A program made the position numbers and the translations under genes. The notes under the pieces were generated by a model. It was given only the letters and a program-made list of their open reading frames with translations, was not told the origin of the DNA and did no database searches. From Betaproteobacteria bacterium (GTDB lineage Bacteria > Pseudomonadota > Gammaproteobacteria > Burkholderiales > SG8-39), in assembly GCA_016195915.1 (NCBI GenBank), contig JACPYS010000049.1:178346-242345 (forward strand): a stretch of DNA of 64,000 bases. Reading direction: 5' to 3'. This document shows positions 44,864 to 54,210 of this stretch, in pieces; the stretch's first letter is position 1, and each line of letters opens with the position of its first letter.

Positions 44864-46276
44864 ATGGAACCACGCACGCCGCAAAGTGAATCGGTGCTGA
44901 GTTGGTTAGGGCAATGGCGAGACGATCCGCAAGTGCAGCTGCCCGCGCGCGTCGGGCGCGCGCTGGCGGATCTGCGCCGCAAAAGCGAAATCCTGATCGG
45001 CTGGGTGCAAGCCGCGCTGATTTCCGTGCTCGGCACCTTGTACTTCGTCGCCCCCAGCACGTCGCCATCGGACGCGGTATTCCGTCCCGTTCCCTGGGCG
45101 CTCGGCATCTATGGCGCGTTCACGGTGCTGAGGCTGGTCCTCGCGTACCGGGACCGCCTTTCGCTCGCATTCAAGATCGTGTCGGTGCTGGTGGACGTGT
45201 CGATGCTGATGGTCACGATCTGGAGCTTTCACATCGAGTACAGCCAGCCGGCGGCGTTCTACCTGAAGGCGCCCACGCTTCTCTACGTTTTCATTTTCAT
45301 CGTTCTGCGCGCCCTGACGATCACGCCCGGCTACGTCCTGTTTACCGGGCTGACCGCCGCGGCGGGCTGGCTTGCGCTGCTCGGGTACGCGCTGGCGGAG
45401 CCGGGCGGTGCAGCACTGGTGACGCACAACTACGTCGAATACATGAATTCGACCAGGATTCTGATCGGCGGCGAAATAGACCGCGTCCTGTCGATCCTGA
45501 TCGTCACACTGGTGCTTTCGGTCTCGGTTGCACGTGCGCGACAGCTGCTATTCGGCGCGGTTGGCGATCATGCCGCCGTATCACAGCTTTCGCGTTTTTT
45601 CTCACCCGAAATTGCCGAACGGCTGTCGCGTGCCGACGAGTTGCTCCATCCGGGGGACGGCGAGCAGCGCGAAGCGGCGGCGATGTTCATCGATCTGCGC
45701 GGTTTTACGAAGCTCGCCGCGGTGATGCGACCGGCCGATTTGATCGACCTGCTCCGGGAATATCAACGTATCGCGGTGCCGATCATCCATCAGAACCACG
45801 GCAGCATCGCCACATTTCTCGGCGACGGCATCATGGTGACATTCGGTGCGACGCGGCCCACGGCTACGCATTGCGCCGACGCGATGCGATGCGGCGAGAG
45901 GTTGCTCAATGCGCTGTCCGGCTGGTGCATGGATCGCGAGGCGAGGGGCCTGCCGGCGCCTGGCGTCGGCATCGGTGCGGACGCCGGCACCGTGACCTGC
46001 GGCGTCATCGGCGACGAAGGCCGGCTCGAGTACGCCATCATCGGCGATCCGGTCAACCGCGCCGCCAAACTGCAGAACCAGACCAAGCTCGAGGGCGTGC
46101 TCGGCCTCGCGAGCCTTGCGTGCCGCGACCGCGCGATCGCGCAGGGCTACGTTCCCGCGGATTCGCAGAGGGTGCTTGCCAATCGCGAGGTGGCCGGCGT
46201 TTCGGGGCCGATGAGCCTGGTGGTGCTCGGCGAATCGCGCGAGCATTCGCGGGACCGCCCTGGCCCGGACGCCTGA
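44864..46276 (+). CDS. Membrane class III nucleotide cyclase (cyclase 4)
   Basis: 470 residues from ATG 44864. N-terminal 60 residues, then six TM segments sharing long stretches with cyclase 1 (SEILIGWVQ, FYLKAPT, YVFIFI). Catalytic domain (about 265-450): AAMFIDLRGFTKLA and FLGDGIMVTFG hold the two metal Asp residues; YAIIGDPVNRAAKLQNQTK is the substrate region. The Asp/Thr-type adenine or guanine pocket differs from cyclase 1, so it may have diverged in regulation or product. It is followed 15 bases later by a GGDEF/EAL gene, coupling two nucleotide second messengers. Confidence 0.9.
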   Translation: MEPRTPQSESVLSWLGQWRDDPQVQLPARVGRALADLRRKSEILIGWVQAALISVLGTLYFVAPSTSPSDAVFRPVPWALGIYGAFTVLRLVLAYRDRLSLAFKIVSVLVDVSMLMVTIWSFHIEYSQPAAFYLKAPTLLYVFIFIVLRALTITPGYVLFTGLTAAAGWLALLGYALAEPGGAALVTHNYVEYMNSTRILIGGEIDRVLSILIVTLVLSVSVARARQLLFGAVGDHAAVSQLSRFFSPEIAERLSRADELLHPGDGEQREAAAMFIDLRGFTKLAAVMRPADLIDLLREYQRIAVPIIHQNHGSIATFLGDGIMVTFGATRPTATHCADAMRCGERLLNALSGWCMDREARGLPAPGVGIGADAGTVTCGVIGDEGRLEYAIIGDPVNRAAKLQNQTKLEGVLGLASLACRDRAIAQGYVPADSQRVLANREVAGVSGPMSLVVLGESREHSRDRPGPDA

Positions 46277-46291
46277 CCCGGCGGACTCACC

Positions 46292-48388
46292 ATGACAACG
46301 GCCGGCACCATTCGCGAGGGGTTCGCATGCCGCCTCTGCTGGCGAATCACGTTTGCGGTTTTCGTGCTGATCCTGGTGGTGGAAAGCATCCTCCTGGTGC
46401 CCTCGGCGATCCGCTTCGAGCGCCTCGAATTGGACCGGCTGGCGGAGCGCGCGGAAGGCTGGATCGAGCCGCTCCTCGCGCTCAGCGGCGGCGACGCAGA
46501 CACCAACGCCCTCGCACGCGACCTTGCGCCGCTGATCGGGAGATACGAAATCGAGGCGATCGCGATTTATCGCTCCGATGGCTCGCTCGCCGTCGCCGTC
46601 GGCCAAGCGCCCCCCCCGCTGCGGGCTGTCGGCGTGGATGGATCCGGCCGTATGGCGCGGGTCATCACCCGCAACGGTGAGGGCTCGATGATCAATGTGG
46701 CGTGGCGCAGCCGTTCTTCGGGTGCTCCGATGGCGGTCGCCCGGGTTGATTCGAGTCATGTGCGCGAGGACTTGGTCGCCTACCTTCTTCGGATCGGCGG
46801 GCTGGTGGCGCTGATTGTGCTCGTCGTCACCGCCGGGACGATGGTCGTGCTCGACCGCTGGGTGCTGCGTGCGGTACTGGGTCTTCGCAAGAGCGCGTTG
46901 AACGCTGCGGCGGACCCTGACCACGCGGACCAGTTCGCGGTCGCGACTCGGCGGCAAGACGAGATGGGCGAGTTGATCGTCGCCCACAATTCGATGTTGG
47001 TGCGGGTGGCGGAATCGAAGCGCCGGGATATTGAGATGGCGGAAGAGCGAGCACGCTATCTGGCGCGGCACCAGCCTCTCACCGGGCTGCCCAACCGCGA
47101 GGCGCTGATCGAGTACGTGGACTTCCTCGAGTACGCGGATTCGCCAGGCGCGCGACCCGGCGATTCCGGGCGATGCGTATCGCTGATCCTGCTGAATCTG
47201 GTGCAGTTTCGCGCGTTGAACGCGAGCTTCGGGACGACACGCTGCGATGAACTCCTCAAGCAGATGGCGGCGCGCCTGCGCCGCGTGGCGCCGTCGCGTG
47301 ATTTCATCGCGCACCTCGGCGCCGATCGCTTCACGGTGGTGCACGACGGGACGCGGTGCGATGTCGCTGGCGTGACCGAAATCGCGCAAACGCTGCTGCG
47401 CGAATTGGGGGCGAACTACGAACTGGGCGGCGCAGACGTCGCCTCGCTCACGCTGCGCATCGGCATCGGCCAGAGCGCGGGTCGCACCATCGACGGCCGG
47501 ACGTTGCTCAATGAGGCCGAGCTCGCGCTCGCAAGTACTGCCGAGTCCGATGGCGCGAAATACCTCTTTTTTTCCCCGGATCTTGCCGCGCAGGCGCGTG
47601 ACCGGCAGCGCCTCGCGCGCGACCTGGAGCGCGCGATCCAGCAAGGCGAGCTGTTCCCGGTGCTGCAACCGAAATGGGCGTTGCGCGCCGAAGGAGGCGT
47701 CCGGCTCGCGGGTGCGGAAGCGCTCGTCCGATGGCGCGATCCAGAGCGTGGACTGGTGCGGCCGGACCAGTTCATTCCCATCGCCGAATCGACCGGTCTG
47801 ATCGAACCGATCGGCGAGTTCATGCTCCGCTCGGCCTGTCGCACGATGCGCGACTGGAACGATCGATTCGGTTGGTCGCCGGGAATTGCCATCAACCTCA
47901 CGGCGCAGCAGTTCGCCGACGTCGCTCTGCCACTGCGGCTCAAGGGTGCCCTTCGGGAGGCGGGCGTCCCCGCGGGCTTGCTGGAGGTGGAAATCACCGA
48001 ATCCGCGGCGATGAAGGACGTCGTGCGCTCCGCGGCGACGCTTCGTTCGTTGCACGAAATTGGCGTGCGCGTATCGATCGACGACTTCGGCACCGGTTAT
48101 TCGTCGCTCAGTTACCTGCGCCGTTTCGCGGTGGACGCGATCAAGATCGACAAGTCCTTCGTTGACGATATCGGTTCGGACGGCAACGCCGACGCGATCT
48201 GCGACGCCATCCTGCGTCTCGGCCAGTCACTGGGCACGAAAGTGATCGCCGAGGGCGTGGAGACCGAAATTCAGATGGCCTTCCTGCGCCAGCGCCGCTG
48301 CAACGAGGTGCAGGGATATCTTCTCGGCAAACCGGTGACTCTCGACGAATTCGAGAAAACTTATCTCGTCACTCGCGCGGCTGTGTAG
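46292..48388 (+). CDS. GGDEF-EAL protein, degenerate GGDEF, probable c-di-GMP phosphodiesterase
   Basis: 698 residues. An N-terminal TM (about 18-35), a periplasmic domain (GRYEIEAIAIYRSDGSLAVA), a second TM near 170-190, HAMP-like linker, then a GGDEF domain whose catalytic motif reads LGADRFTVV instead of GGDEF, so it should not make c-di-GMP. The EAL domain is intact: GAEALVRW, LEVEITESA, IDDFGTGYSSLSYLRR, IKIDKSFV, AEGVETE. The protein most likely degrades c-di-GMP in response to a periplasmic signal. It is placed 15 bases after cyclase 4. Confidence 0.93.
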   Translation: MTTAGTIREGFACRLCWRITFAVFVLILVVESILLVPSAIRFERLELDRLAERAEGWIEPLLALSGGDADTNALARDLAPLIGRYEIEAIAIYRSDGSLAVAVGQAPPPLRAVGVDGSGRMARVITRNGEGSMINVAWRSRSSGAPMAVARVDSSHVREDLVAYLLRIGGLVALIVLVVTAGTMVVLDRWVLRAVLGLRKSALNAAADPDHADQFAVATRRQDEMGELIVAHNSMLVRVAESKRRDIEMAEERARYLARHQPLTGLPNREALIEYVDFLEYADSPGARPGDSGRCVSLILLNLVQFRALNASFGTTRCDELLKQMAARLRRVAPSRDFIAHLGADRFTVVHDGTRCDVAGVTEIAQTLLRELGANYELGGADVASLTLRIGIGQSAGRTIDGRTLLNEAELALASTAESDGAKYLFFSPDLAAQARDRQRLARDLERAIQQGELFPVLQPKWALRAEGGVRLAGAEALVRWRDPERGLVRPDQFIPIAESTGLIEPIGEFMLRSACRTMRDWNDRFGWSPGIAINLTAQQFADVALPLRLKGALREAGVPAGLLEVEITESAAMKDVVRSAATLRSLHEIGVRVSIDDFGTGYSSLSYLRRFAVDAIKIDKSFVDDIGSDGNADAICDAILRLGQSLGTKVIAEGVETEIQMAFLRQRRCNEVQGYLLGKPVTLDEFEKTYLVTRAAV

Positions 48389-48529
48389 GCTGGTGGTGCC
48401 TGGCGAGTCCGGCGGGCATGCTCGCGACGGCGCCAGTCCGGGCGCGCGGCATTCATGATGGACGCTCTCGATTGCTGTATCGTGGCGATTGCCAGCGATC
48501 GACAAAAGCAATCGAGTAAGGGGAAAAGG

Positions 48530-48946
48530 ATGAATCAACCTCGAATTCCAACGGCACCCGATGTCGCAATGCTCGACCTCAACGCGCTCAAGGAATTCTC
48601 CGCCGACAAGCGCGTGCGCAAGTTGTTGTTCAAGACCGGGCAACTGATCTCCGAGATGGTGTGCTACGAGCCCGGGCAATCGACCGTAGCGCATCAGCAC
48701 CCGCGCCAGGACGAGACGTTCTTCGTTCTCGACGGTTGCGTGCACATGAATGTCTGCGGGATCGAGCACGTCTTGCCCGCCGGGTCCGCGCTGTCGATCA
48801 AGAGCGGAATCCTGCACGACGTGCGCAATCCCGGCACCGAGCGCAGCGTGATCGTGTTCGTCAAGGCGGACACGGCCGTTTTTGCGACGGGAGCGCCTCC
48901 TCTCCCGCGCAAGGCTGACCCCGCGGCGCCGAATCCGCGCCTGTGA
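48530..48946 (+). CDS. Cupin-fold protein
   Basis: 138 residues from ATG 48530 (GGGGAAAAGG upstream). Conserved cupin motif 1: PGQSTVAHQHPRQDETFFVLDG with metal-binding His, His and Glu; motif 2: PAGSALSIKSGILHDVRNPG with a His. A single-domain cupin of unknown substrate, probably cytoplasmic, with an Fe or Mn site. Its 3' end overlaps the minus-strand nitrilase relic, whose reading frame extends into it. Confidence 0.85.
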   Translation: MNQPRIPTAPDVAMLDLNALKEFSADKRVRKLLFKTGQLISEMVCYEPGQSTVAHQHPRQDETFFVLDGCVHMNVCGIEHVLPAGSALSIKSGILHDVRNPGTERSVIVFVKADTAVFATGAPPLPRKADPAAPNPRL

Positions 48947-49244
48947 ACGCGACGGCACGCGGCACATCCGTATTGACGCGCAGGGAGAAGATGTCGAAAC
49001 GGTTGTAGTGCCCGGTGAAATCGTGCATGAGCTTCGGGATCAGCACGTCGTTGAGGTCGACGTCGGCATAAAGTATCCCTTCGCCGCCCTCGAGCGGTCC
49101 GGCCACGATCTCGCCTTTCGGCCCGATCACCGATGCATGACCCCGCCCCTTGATGCGCTCGAGGAATGCCCTTTCCTCGGGCCCCGGCTGGTAGGCCTCG
49201 ATGGTCGCATCGTCGATCACGCCGGGAAGGCTCCCGTCAAACAC
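48861..49244 (-). pseudogene. C-terminal fragment of a nitrilase-family enzyme
   Basis: 127 codons on the minus strand. The first about 95 resemble the C-terminal quarter of nitrilases: GHASVIGPKGEIVAGPL, GILYADVDLNDVLIPK and FTGHYNRFDIFSLRVN. The Glu-Lys-Cys catalytic triad is upstream of this part and therefore absent. The last about 30 codons lie inside the cupin gene and look random. The 5' side stops at the beginning of the TctC receptor region. Non-functional relic. Confidence 0.85.
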
Positions 49245-49278
49245 CGCGGTAGCATTACACTATTCGACTGAGGCTAAA

Positions 49279-50256
49279 ATGATACGACTCGCCAAACTCG
49301 CGGCCGCAGCGATTTGCGCCGCCCCGTTCATCTCTTTTTCGCTTGACGCCGGTGCGCAGGCGTATCCGTCCAAACCGATTCGCATCGTCGTGCCCTGGGC
49401 GCCGGGCGGCTCGACGGACGTTCTCGCGCGTCTCATCGGACAGAAGATGACCGAGAGCTGGGGCCAACCCGCGGTGGTGGACAACAAACCCGGTGCATCG
49501 GGCAACATCGGCTCGGACTTCGTCGCCAAGGCACCGGCGGACGGCTACACGCTGCTGGTGGGCTCGGTCTCGACGCACGCGATGAATCCGTTTCTGATTT
49601 CCAACATGCCGTTCCGGGGCGTGGACGACTTTGCGACGGTCGCGCTTGCTGCCTACGTCACCAACGTACTGGCCGCACACCCATCGGTGCCGGCGAACAA
49701 CGTGAAGGAACTGATCGATCTGGCGAAATCGAGACCGGGCGCCATCGCCTACGCATCGGCCGGCAACGGCAGCACGAACCATCTGTCGGCGGAACTGTTT
49801 CGCCGCATGACGGCGACCGACATGCTGCACGTGCCCTATAAGGGCGGCGGGCCGGCGACCGCCGGACTGCTGGGGGGACAGGTCGGTGTGTTCTTCACGG
49901 GACTGGGCAACGTCTGGGACCACGTGAAATCCGGCAAGCTGAAACTGCTCGCCGTCACGGAGAACCGGCGCTCGAAACTGCTGCCCGATGTGCCGATGGT
50001 CGGCGAAACCCTCGCGGGGTATGAAGTCGCGGTGTGGTACGGGGTCTGGGCGCCTGCCGGCACGCCCGCGGACATCGTCACGCGGCTCAATGCCGAGGTG
50101 AACCGGATCATGACGCTGGCCGATATCCAGCAACGGATGGCGACGATGGGCGCGGAGCACGTTTCGATGACGGTGCAGGAAGTCGGCGCGCTCCTGCGCG
50201 GCGATTACGAGCGTTGGGGCAGGATCATCAAGGACGCGGGGATCAGGGCCGATTGA
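49279..50256 (+). CDS. Bug/TctC-type periplasmic solute receptor (1)
   Basis: 325 residues. Signal peptide MIRLAKLAAAAICAAPFISF with cleavage near DAGAQA; mature start YPSKPIRIVVPWAPGGSTDVLAR is the hallmark of tripartite tricarboxylate transporter receptors. Further family segments are GNIGSDFVAKAPADGYTLL, MLHVPYKGGGPA and PDVPMVGETL. Binds a carboxylate or similar small solute in the periplasm. No TctA/TctB membrane genes are nearby; such orphan receptors are numerous in Burkholderiales. Confidence 0.95.
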   Translation: MIRLAKLAAAAICAAPFISFSLDAGAQAYPSKPIRIVVPWAPGGSTDVLARLIGQKMTESWGQPAVVDNKPGASGNIGSDFVAKAPADGYTLLVGSVSTHAMNPFLISNMPFRGVDDFATVALAAYVTNVLAAHPSVPANNVKELIDLAKSRPGAIAYASAGNGSTNHLSAELFRRMTATDMLHVPYKGGGPATAGLLGGQVGVFFTGLGNVWDHVKSGKLKLLAVTENRRSKLLPDVPMVGETLAGYEVAVWYGVWAPAGTPADIVTRLNAEVNRIMTLADIQQRMATMGAEHVSMTVQEVGALLRGDYERWGRIIKDAGIRAD

Positions 50257-50275
50257 GACGGCGGCCTGGGCGCGT

Positions 50276-50701
50276 TCATCGTGACGCATCGAACAGCGGT
50301 GCTGCGAGCGCCGCGAGGGCAAGCGCCCGCGCTACATCCTCGGGCGCATAACCGCCTGCCTCGCGGCCGAAATTGAGCGTTCCGATCACGGCCCCCGTGG
50401 TGGCTTCGCGCACGGGCACATTGATCAGCGTGCCCACCCCAAGCGCGAAGATCGCCTCCGCGTCCTCGAACGCGGCGCGTATCGCTTGCGCATCGGCGGC
50501 GAAATGTGGCTCCCCGCGCACCAGCACCTGGCGGCTCCATCCGGTGTCGCGTTTTGTCTTGTGGCCGGAGAGCGGATACGCGGCGGCATCGCTGGTGTGC
50601 ACGCGCTCGACTTCCGCGCTTGCGGGGAGGTAGCGCATCGCGGTAAACAGTTTCCAGCCGAAGCGCTCCTGGGCGAGCTGGCCGATGGCCGTGAAATCCA
50701 T
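50276..50701 (-). CDS. GAF domain protein
   Basis: 141 residues forming one GAF domain: FGWKLFTAMRYLP, EVERVHTSD, then PLSGHKTKRDTGWSRQVL, the NVPVRE strand and GTLNFGREAGGY. Stand-alone GAF proteins of this type can bind a small aromatic or nucleotide ligand, or act like free-Met sulfoxide reductase; the catalytic cysteines of that enzyme are absent. Start ATG 50701 (TTG 50707 is an alternative). It lies between two TctC genes on the opposite strand. Confidence 0.82.
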   Translation of the reverse strand: MDFTAIGQLAQERFGWKLFTAMRYLPASAEVERVHTSDAAAYPLSGHKTKRDTGWSRQVLVRGEPHFAADAQAIRAAFEDAEAIFALGVGTLINVPVREATTGAVIGTLNFGREAGGYAPEDVARALALAALAAPLFDASR

Positions 50702-50837
50702 TCTCAAATCCTCGCTCGGATTTTGCGCAATCTGCGTTGTGACGAATGCTGCCCGAGTTTGCCCCGTTCAGACAAGCAGCGCCGATGTGCGCTGCGGCGT
50801 ACCATATGTCGCCTTCACAATCCCGGAGCCGGCCGAC

Positions 50838-51851
50838 ATGCGATTACATGGCAAGTCCGTGACGGGACGGTTACGGCGCGTGCTTCTTGCCCTGCCGCTA
50901 GTGATCGCGCTCGGCGTGATCTGTGGTGACGCGCTGGCGCAAGGGGCGGCCGAGCCCTACCCGGCCAGGCCGCTCAGGCTGATCCTTCCCTTCCCGCCCG
51001 GTGGGGGCACCGACATACTGGGCCGGATCATCGCCGAGCGGCTGGGCGCGAATCTCGCTCAGCCCGTCGTGGTCGAGAACCGCGGCGGAGCCGGCGGCAA
51101 CGTCGGGGCCGAGGCCGCCGCGAAAGCCGCACCCGACGGCTATACCATCGTGCTGGTCGCACCCTCGCTCGCCATCAGCCCGAGCCTGTACGCGAAACTC
51201 AACTACGATCCGGTCAAGGATTTCGCGCCGATCACCCTGGTCGGATCCGTGCCCAATGTGCTGATCACTCATCCTGCGACGCCCGCACGGACGCTGGCGG
51301 ATTTCATTGCTCTCGCGAGGAGCAAACCGGGCGGGATGAACTTCGGCTCCGGGGGCAGCGGGACTTCCAATCATCTCGCCGGCGAGCTGTTTAACATCAT
51401 CACCGGCGTAAAGCTGGTTCACGTTCCGTACAAGGGCGTGAATCTCGCGATGAACGACGCGCTCTCGGGAGAGGTCCAGCTGGTGGTGATCGGTATTCCC
51501 GCCGCGGCGCCGCATATCCGCGCCGGCCGGCTGCGCGCATTGGCACTGATCGCTCCGCAGCGCTCGCCGGCGCTTCCCGATGTGCCGACTGTGGCCGAAG
51601 CGGGCCTGCCGAATTTCGAAGTGACTACCTGGTACGGCGTGCTCGCTCCGGCAGGCACGCCGCGGCCCATCGTACTACGGCTGAACGCGGAGCTCAGGCG
51701 CGTGATGCACGCGGCGGACATCAGGGAGCGGCTCGCGAACATCGCTACCGATCCGGTGACGAACACGCCCGAGGAGTTCGCCGAGTACATCCGGCTGGAA
51801 ATCGCCAAATGGGGCAAGGTGGTGCGCGAGGCGGGGCTGAGGGCCGACTAG
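50838..51851 (+). CDS. Bug/TctC-type periplasmic solute receptor (2)
   Basis: 337 residues from ATG 50838, with GGAG 10 bases ahead. Signal peptide with an Arg-rich n-region (GRLRRVLLALPLVIALGVI) cleaved near DALAQ; mature YPARPLRLILPFPPGGGTDILGR is the family signature, followed by GNVGAEAAAKAAPDGYTIV, LVHVPYKGVNLA and LPDVPTVAEAGLP. Clearly paralogous to the receptor at 49279 but only moderately similar, so the ligand may differ. Its 3' end overlaps the esterase gene on the other strand by four bases. Confidence 0.95.
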   Translation: MRLHGKSVTGRLRRVLLALPLVIALGVICGDALAQGAAEPYPARPLRLILPFPPGGGTDILGRIIAERLGANLAQPVVVENRGGAGGNVGAEAAAKAAPDGYTIVLVAPSLAISPSLYAKLNYDPVKDFAPITLVGSVPNVLITHPATPARTLADFIALARSKPGGMNFGSGGSGTSNHLAGELFNIITGVKLVHVPYKGVNLAMNDALSGEVQLVVIGIPAAAPHIRAGRLRALALIAPQRSPALPDVPTVAEAGLPNFEVTTWYGVLAPAGTPRPIVLRLNAELRRVMHAADIRERLANIATDPVTNTPEEFAEYIRLEIAKWGKVVREAGLRAD

Positions 51852-52471
51852 CGCGCAAACCCGATCGACTTCAGAGCGTCGAAAAATTTCTTCGTCAATA
51901 GTGTGTGCCCGGCTGCGTTCGGGTGCAAGGGATCGCCCTTCATGAGCGGGTCAGAGAGCACGTCGGCGATGGCATCTTCGATCAGCGGCACGTGATTGTC
52001 ATTGGCGACCTGCCGATAGAAATCCGCCGCCGACAGGTTGCGGAACACCGCTCCCGCGACGCTCGGCTTCGGTGTTGCGATCAGCACGGCCTTCGCGCCG
52101 CTTGCCTTCACCTGGGCGAGCATCTTGCCGAGGTTGGCGACGGTTTCGCCCTCGGGGACTTTGCGCAGCATGTCGTTGCCGCCGAGGGTCACCAGAACGA
52201 GGGCGGGGCGGTGCTCTTCGAGCAGCGCGGGCAGACGGCCCAGCGCACCGGCACTGGTGTCGCCGCTGACGCCCCCGTTGGCAACGATCCATCCGGTGCG
52301 CCTTGCCAGCAGCACGGGCCAGGCCTCGGCTGGCGTCACGCCGTATCCGGCGGTCAGGCTGTCTCCGAGGGCGAGGATCCTGGAGCCGGCCGGCAGCGCG
52401 GCCTCCTTCGCCTTGCCGCAACCGGCGGCAATGACGATGGCGAAGCACGCGAGTAGTGTGCGCAGAATCAT
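51848..52471 (-). CDS. GDSL lysophospholipase/arylesterase (TesA-like lipoprotein)
   Basis: 207 residues. Lipobox IAAGC; then the SGNH blocks: ILALGDSLTAGYG (Ser nucleophile), NGGVSGDTSAG, VLVTLGGNDMLR, and DPLHPNAAGH with catalytic Asp and His. This is the TesA group of thioesterase I/lysophospholipase L1 enzymes. It is periplasmic, probably lipid-anchored, and hydrolyses acyl esters or thioesters. The hypothetical gene at 52481 ends ten bases upstream of its start on the same strand. Confidence 0.92.
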   Translation of the reverse strand: MILRTLLACFAIVIAAGCGKAKEAALPAGSRILALGDSLTAGYGVTPAEAWPVLLARRTGWIVANGGVSGDTSAGALGRLPALLEEHRPALVLVTLGGNDMLRKVPEGETVANLGKMLAQVKASGAKAVLIATPKPSVAGAVFRNLSAADFYRQVANDNHVPLIEDAIADVLSDPLMKGDPLHPNAAGHTLLTKKFFDALKSIGFAR

Positions 52472-52480
52472 GCAGGGCGG

Positions 52481-52933
52481 CTACACGGCGCTCGCGTATC
52501 GCTCCTTCGAAGCACGGGCCTCGGCAGCTTCCTCGGTGGAATAGGCCTTGCCCGACCAGAGCATGCGGTAGGCGATTTCCTCGTTGCCGTTCTCGCACAT
52601 CTCGATCACCTGCTGGAACAGCGGCTGGAAGGTCGGGCTGCGGTGCGAGGCTTCGTGCTCGTCGAACGAACGCCAGAAGGTGATGATGAGCGCCTCGCGG
52701 TCCTTGAGCGGACTGCCGAGGGCCTTCCCGGCGGTGCTGCCCTCGTTGGAGATCAACCCCGCATTCAGCGCGACGAAGCCGCCGACGAAGCCGGTGTCGG
52801 AGTGGTAGGTCTTGACGTTCTCGCACAGCATCGCGACGCGCTCTTCGAGATCGTCGACGGTGTAGCCGTCCCTGAGGATGACGCGGTTGATGGTGACGAC
52901 ACCGTCACCGGGAAATCCGGGTACCAGGCTCAT
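52481..52933 (-). CDS. Conserved hypothetical protein, ferredoxin-like dimeric barrel suspected
   Basis: 150 residues from ATG 52933 (GAGGAGCC upstream). Segments such as GDGVVTINRVILRDGYTVDDLEERV, LKDREALIITFWRSFDEHEASH and RMLWSGKAYSTEEAAEAR resemble the antibiotic-biosynthesis monooxygenase type of alpha/beta barrel (strand-helix-strand with FWRSFDEHEASH); I do not recognise a specific family. The longer upstream frame starts in the divergent region and lacks support. It lies directly before the esterase gene. Confidence 0.72.
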   Translation of the reverse strand: MSLVPGFPGDGVVTINRVILRDGYTVDDLEERVAMLCENVKTYHSDTGFVGGFVALNAGLISNEGSTAGKALGSPLKDREALIITFWRSFDEHEASHRSPTFQPLFQQVIEMCENGNEEIAYRMLWSGKAYSTEEAAEARASKERYASAV

Positions 52934-53088
52934 GCGGGCAGGCTCCTCGAGAACGTCGCGCGAATCTGCGCGCAACAAGGCGAAATTGCAACCCCGCGGT
53001 CCACGGGGTCTTGGTGGAAGCAGTGAACGGCGCCGCGAATAAGCTTGTGCTACGCTCGAGTTTCGTACCAATCCGAGCGGAGGTTGCC

Positions 53089-54168
53089 ATGGCCCTCATG
53101 GACTTCATCAAGAAGCAGTTTATCGATGTCATCCACTGGACGGAGGAGGGAGAGGACGTCCTCGCCTATCGCTTTCCGATGCAGGATTTCGAAATCCAGA
53201 GCGGCGCCCAGCTCACGGTGCGCGAATCGCAGATGGCGGTGTTCATCAACGAGGGCAACCTGGCCGACGCGTTCGCACCCGGGCGCTACAAGCTGACCAC
53301 CCAGACACTGCCGCTGCTCACCAACCTGATGAACTGGGACAAGCTGTTCGCCTCCCCGTTCAAGAGCGACGTGTATTTCTTCTCCACCCGGCTGCGGCTC
53401 GACCGCAAGTGGGGAACGCCCAATCCGATCACCATCCGCGACAAGGATTTCGGCATGGTGCGGCTGCGCGCGTTCGGCATCTATTCCTACCGGCTCACGG
53501 ACCCGAAGATATTCCACAAGGAAGTGAGCGGCACTCGCGACGTGTTCACCGTGGAGGACCTCGACGGCCAGTTGCGCAATACCATGATCGCCGCGATCAC
53601 CGCCACCTTCGGATCGAGCAACGTGCCATTCATCGACATGGCCGGCAACCAGCTCGAATTCGCCAAGGCGGTGCGCGTGCACGTGGAGCCGATGTTTACG
53701 CGTCTCGGCCTGACCCTCGACTCGCTGGTGGTCGAGAACATCTCGCTGCCGGAAGAAATCCAGAAGATGCTCGACACCCGCATCGGCATGAACATGCTGG
53801 GCGACATGAACCGTTACACCCAGTACCAGACGGCGAACGCGATCCCGATCGCCGCCGGAAACGAGGGCGGGCTGGCCGGCATCGGCGCGAGCCTTGCGGC
53901 GGGCGTGGGCATCGGCGGGCAGATGGCGGCGGGGATGGCGGGCGCGATGGCGGCGATGCAACCCGGCCACCAGGCGCCGCCCGCGCAAGCGCCCGGGGCG
54001 GCGCCGACGCCTGGACCGGCCCCCGCGCCGGCTCCGGCCGCCGGGGCCAACGCCACCGACGAGGTGATGGCGACGCTGGAAAAACTACACGGGCTGGTAG
54101 GCAAGGGGATCCTGTCGCAACAGGAATTCGACGCGAAGAAGGCCGAACTGCTCAAAAAACTCGCGTAG
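53089..54168 (+). CDS. SPFH domain protein with C-terminal SHOCT
   Basis: 359 residues from ATG 53089 (GAGCGGAGG upstream). The N-terminal 220 residues are an SPFH/Band-7-like domain of the YdjI/virion-core type (FIDVIHWTEEGEDVLAYRFP; DFEIQSGAQLTVRESQMAVF; PITIRDKDFGMVRLRAFGIYSY). Then a Gly/Ala-rich segment, a Pro/Ala-rich linker and a SHOCT helix pair (EVMATLEKLHGLVGKGILS). Such proteins form membrane-associated or oligomeric scaffolds. It is the first gene of the run to 59741. Confidence 0.88.
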   Translation: MALMDFIKKQFIDVIHWTEEGEDVLAYRFPMQDFEIQSGAQLTVRESQMAVFINEGNLADAFAPGRYKLTTQTLPLLTNLMNWDKLFASPFKSDVYFFSTRLRLDRKWGTPNPITIRDKDFGMVRLRAFGIYSYRLTDPKIFHKEVSGTRDVFTVEDLDGQLRNTMIAAITATFGSSNVPFIDMAGNQLEFAKAVRVHVEPMFTRLGLTLDSLVVENISLPEEIQKMLDTRIGMNMLGDMNRYTQYQTANAIPIAAGNEGGLAGIGASLAAGVGIGGQMAAGMAGAMAAMQPGHQAPPAQAPGAAPTPGPAPAPAPAAGANATDEVMATLEKLHGLVGKGILSQQEFDAKKAELLKKLA

Positions 54169-54210
54169 CCGGAACAACACGCAATTCTTTCACGGGGCTG
54201 GGGAGGCTCC

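Noticed and set aside
45602..48055. Open frame of 817 codons on the minus strand
   Set aside because: Complement of cyclase 4 and the GGDEF-EAL gene; Arg/His-rich shadow without motifs.
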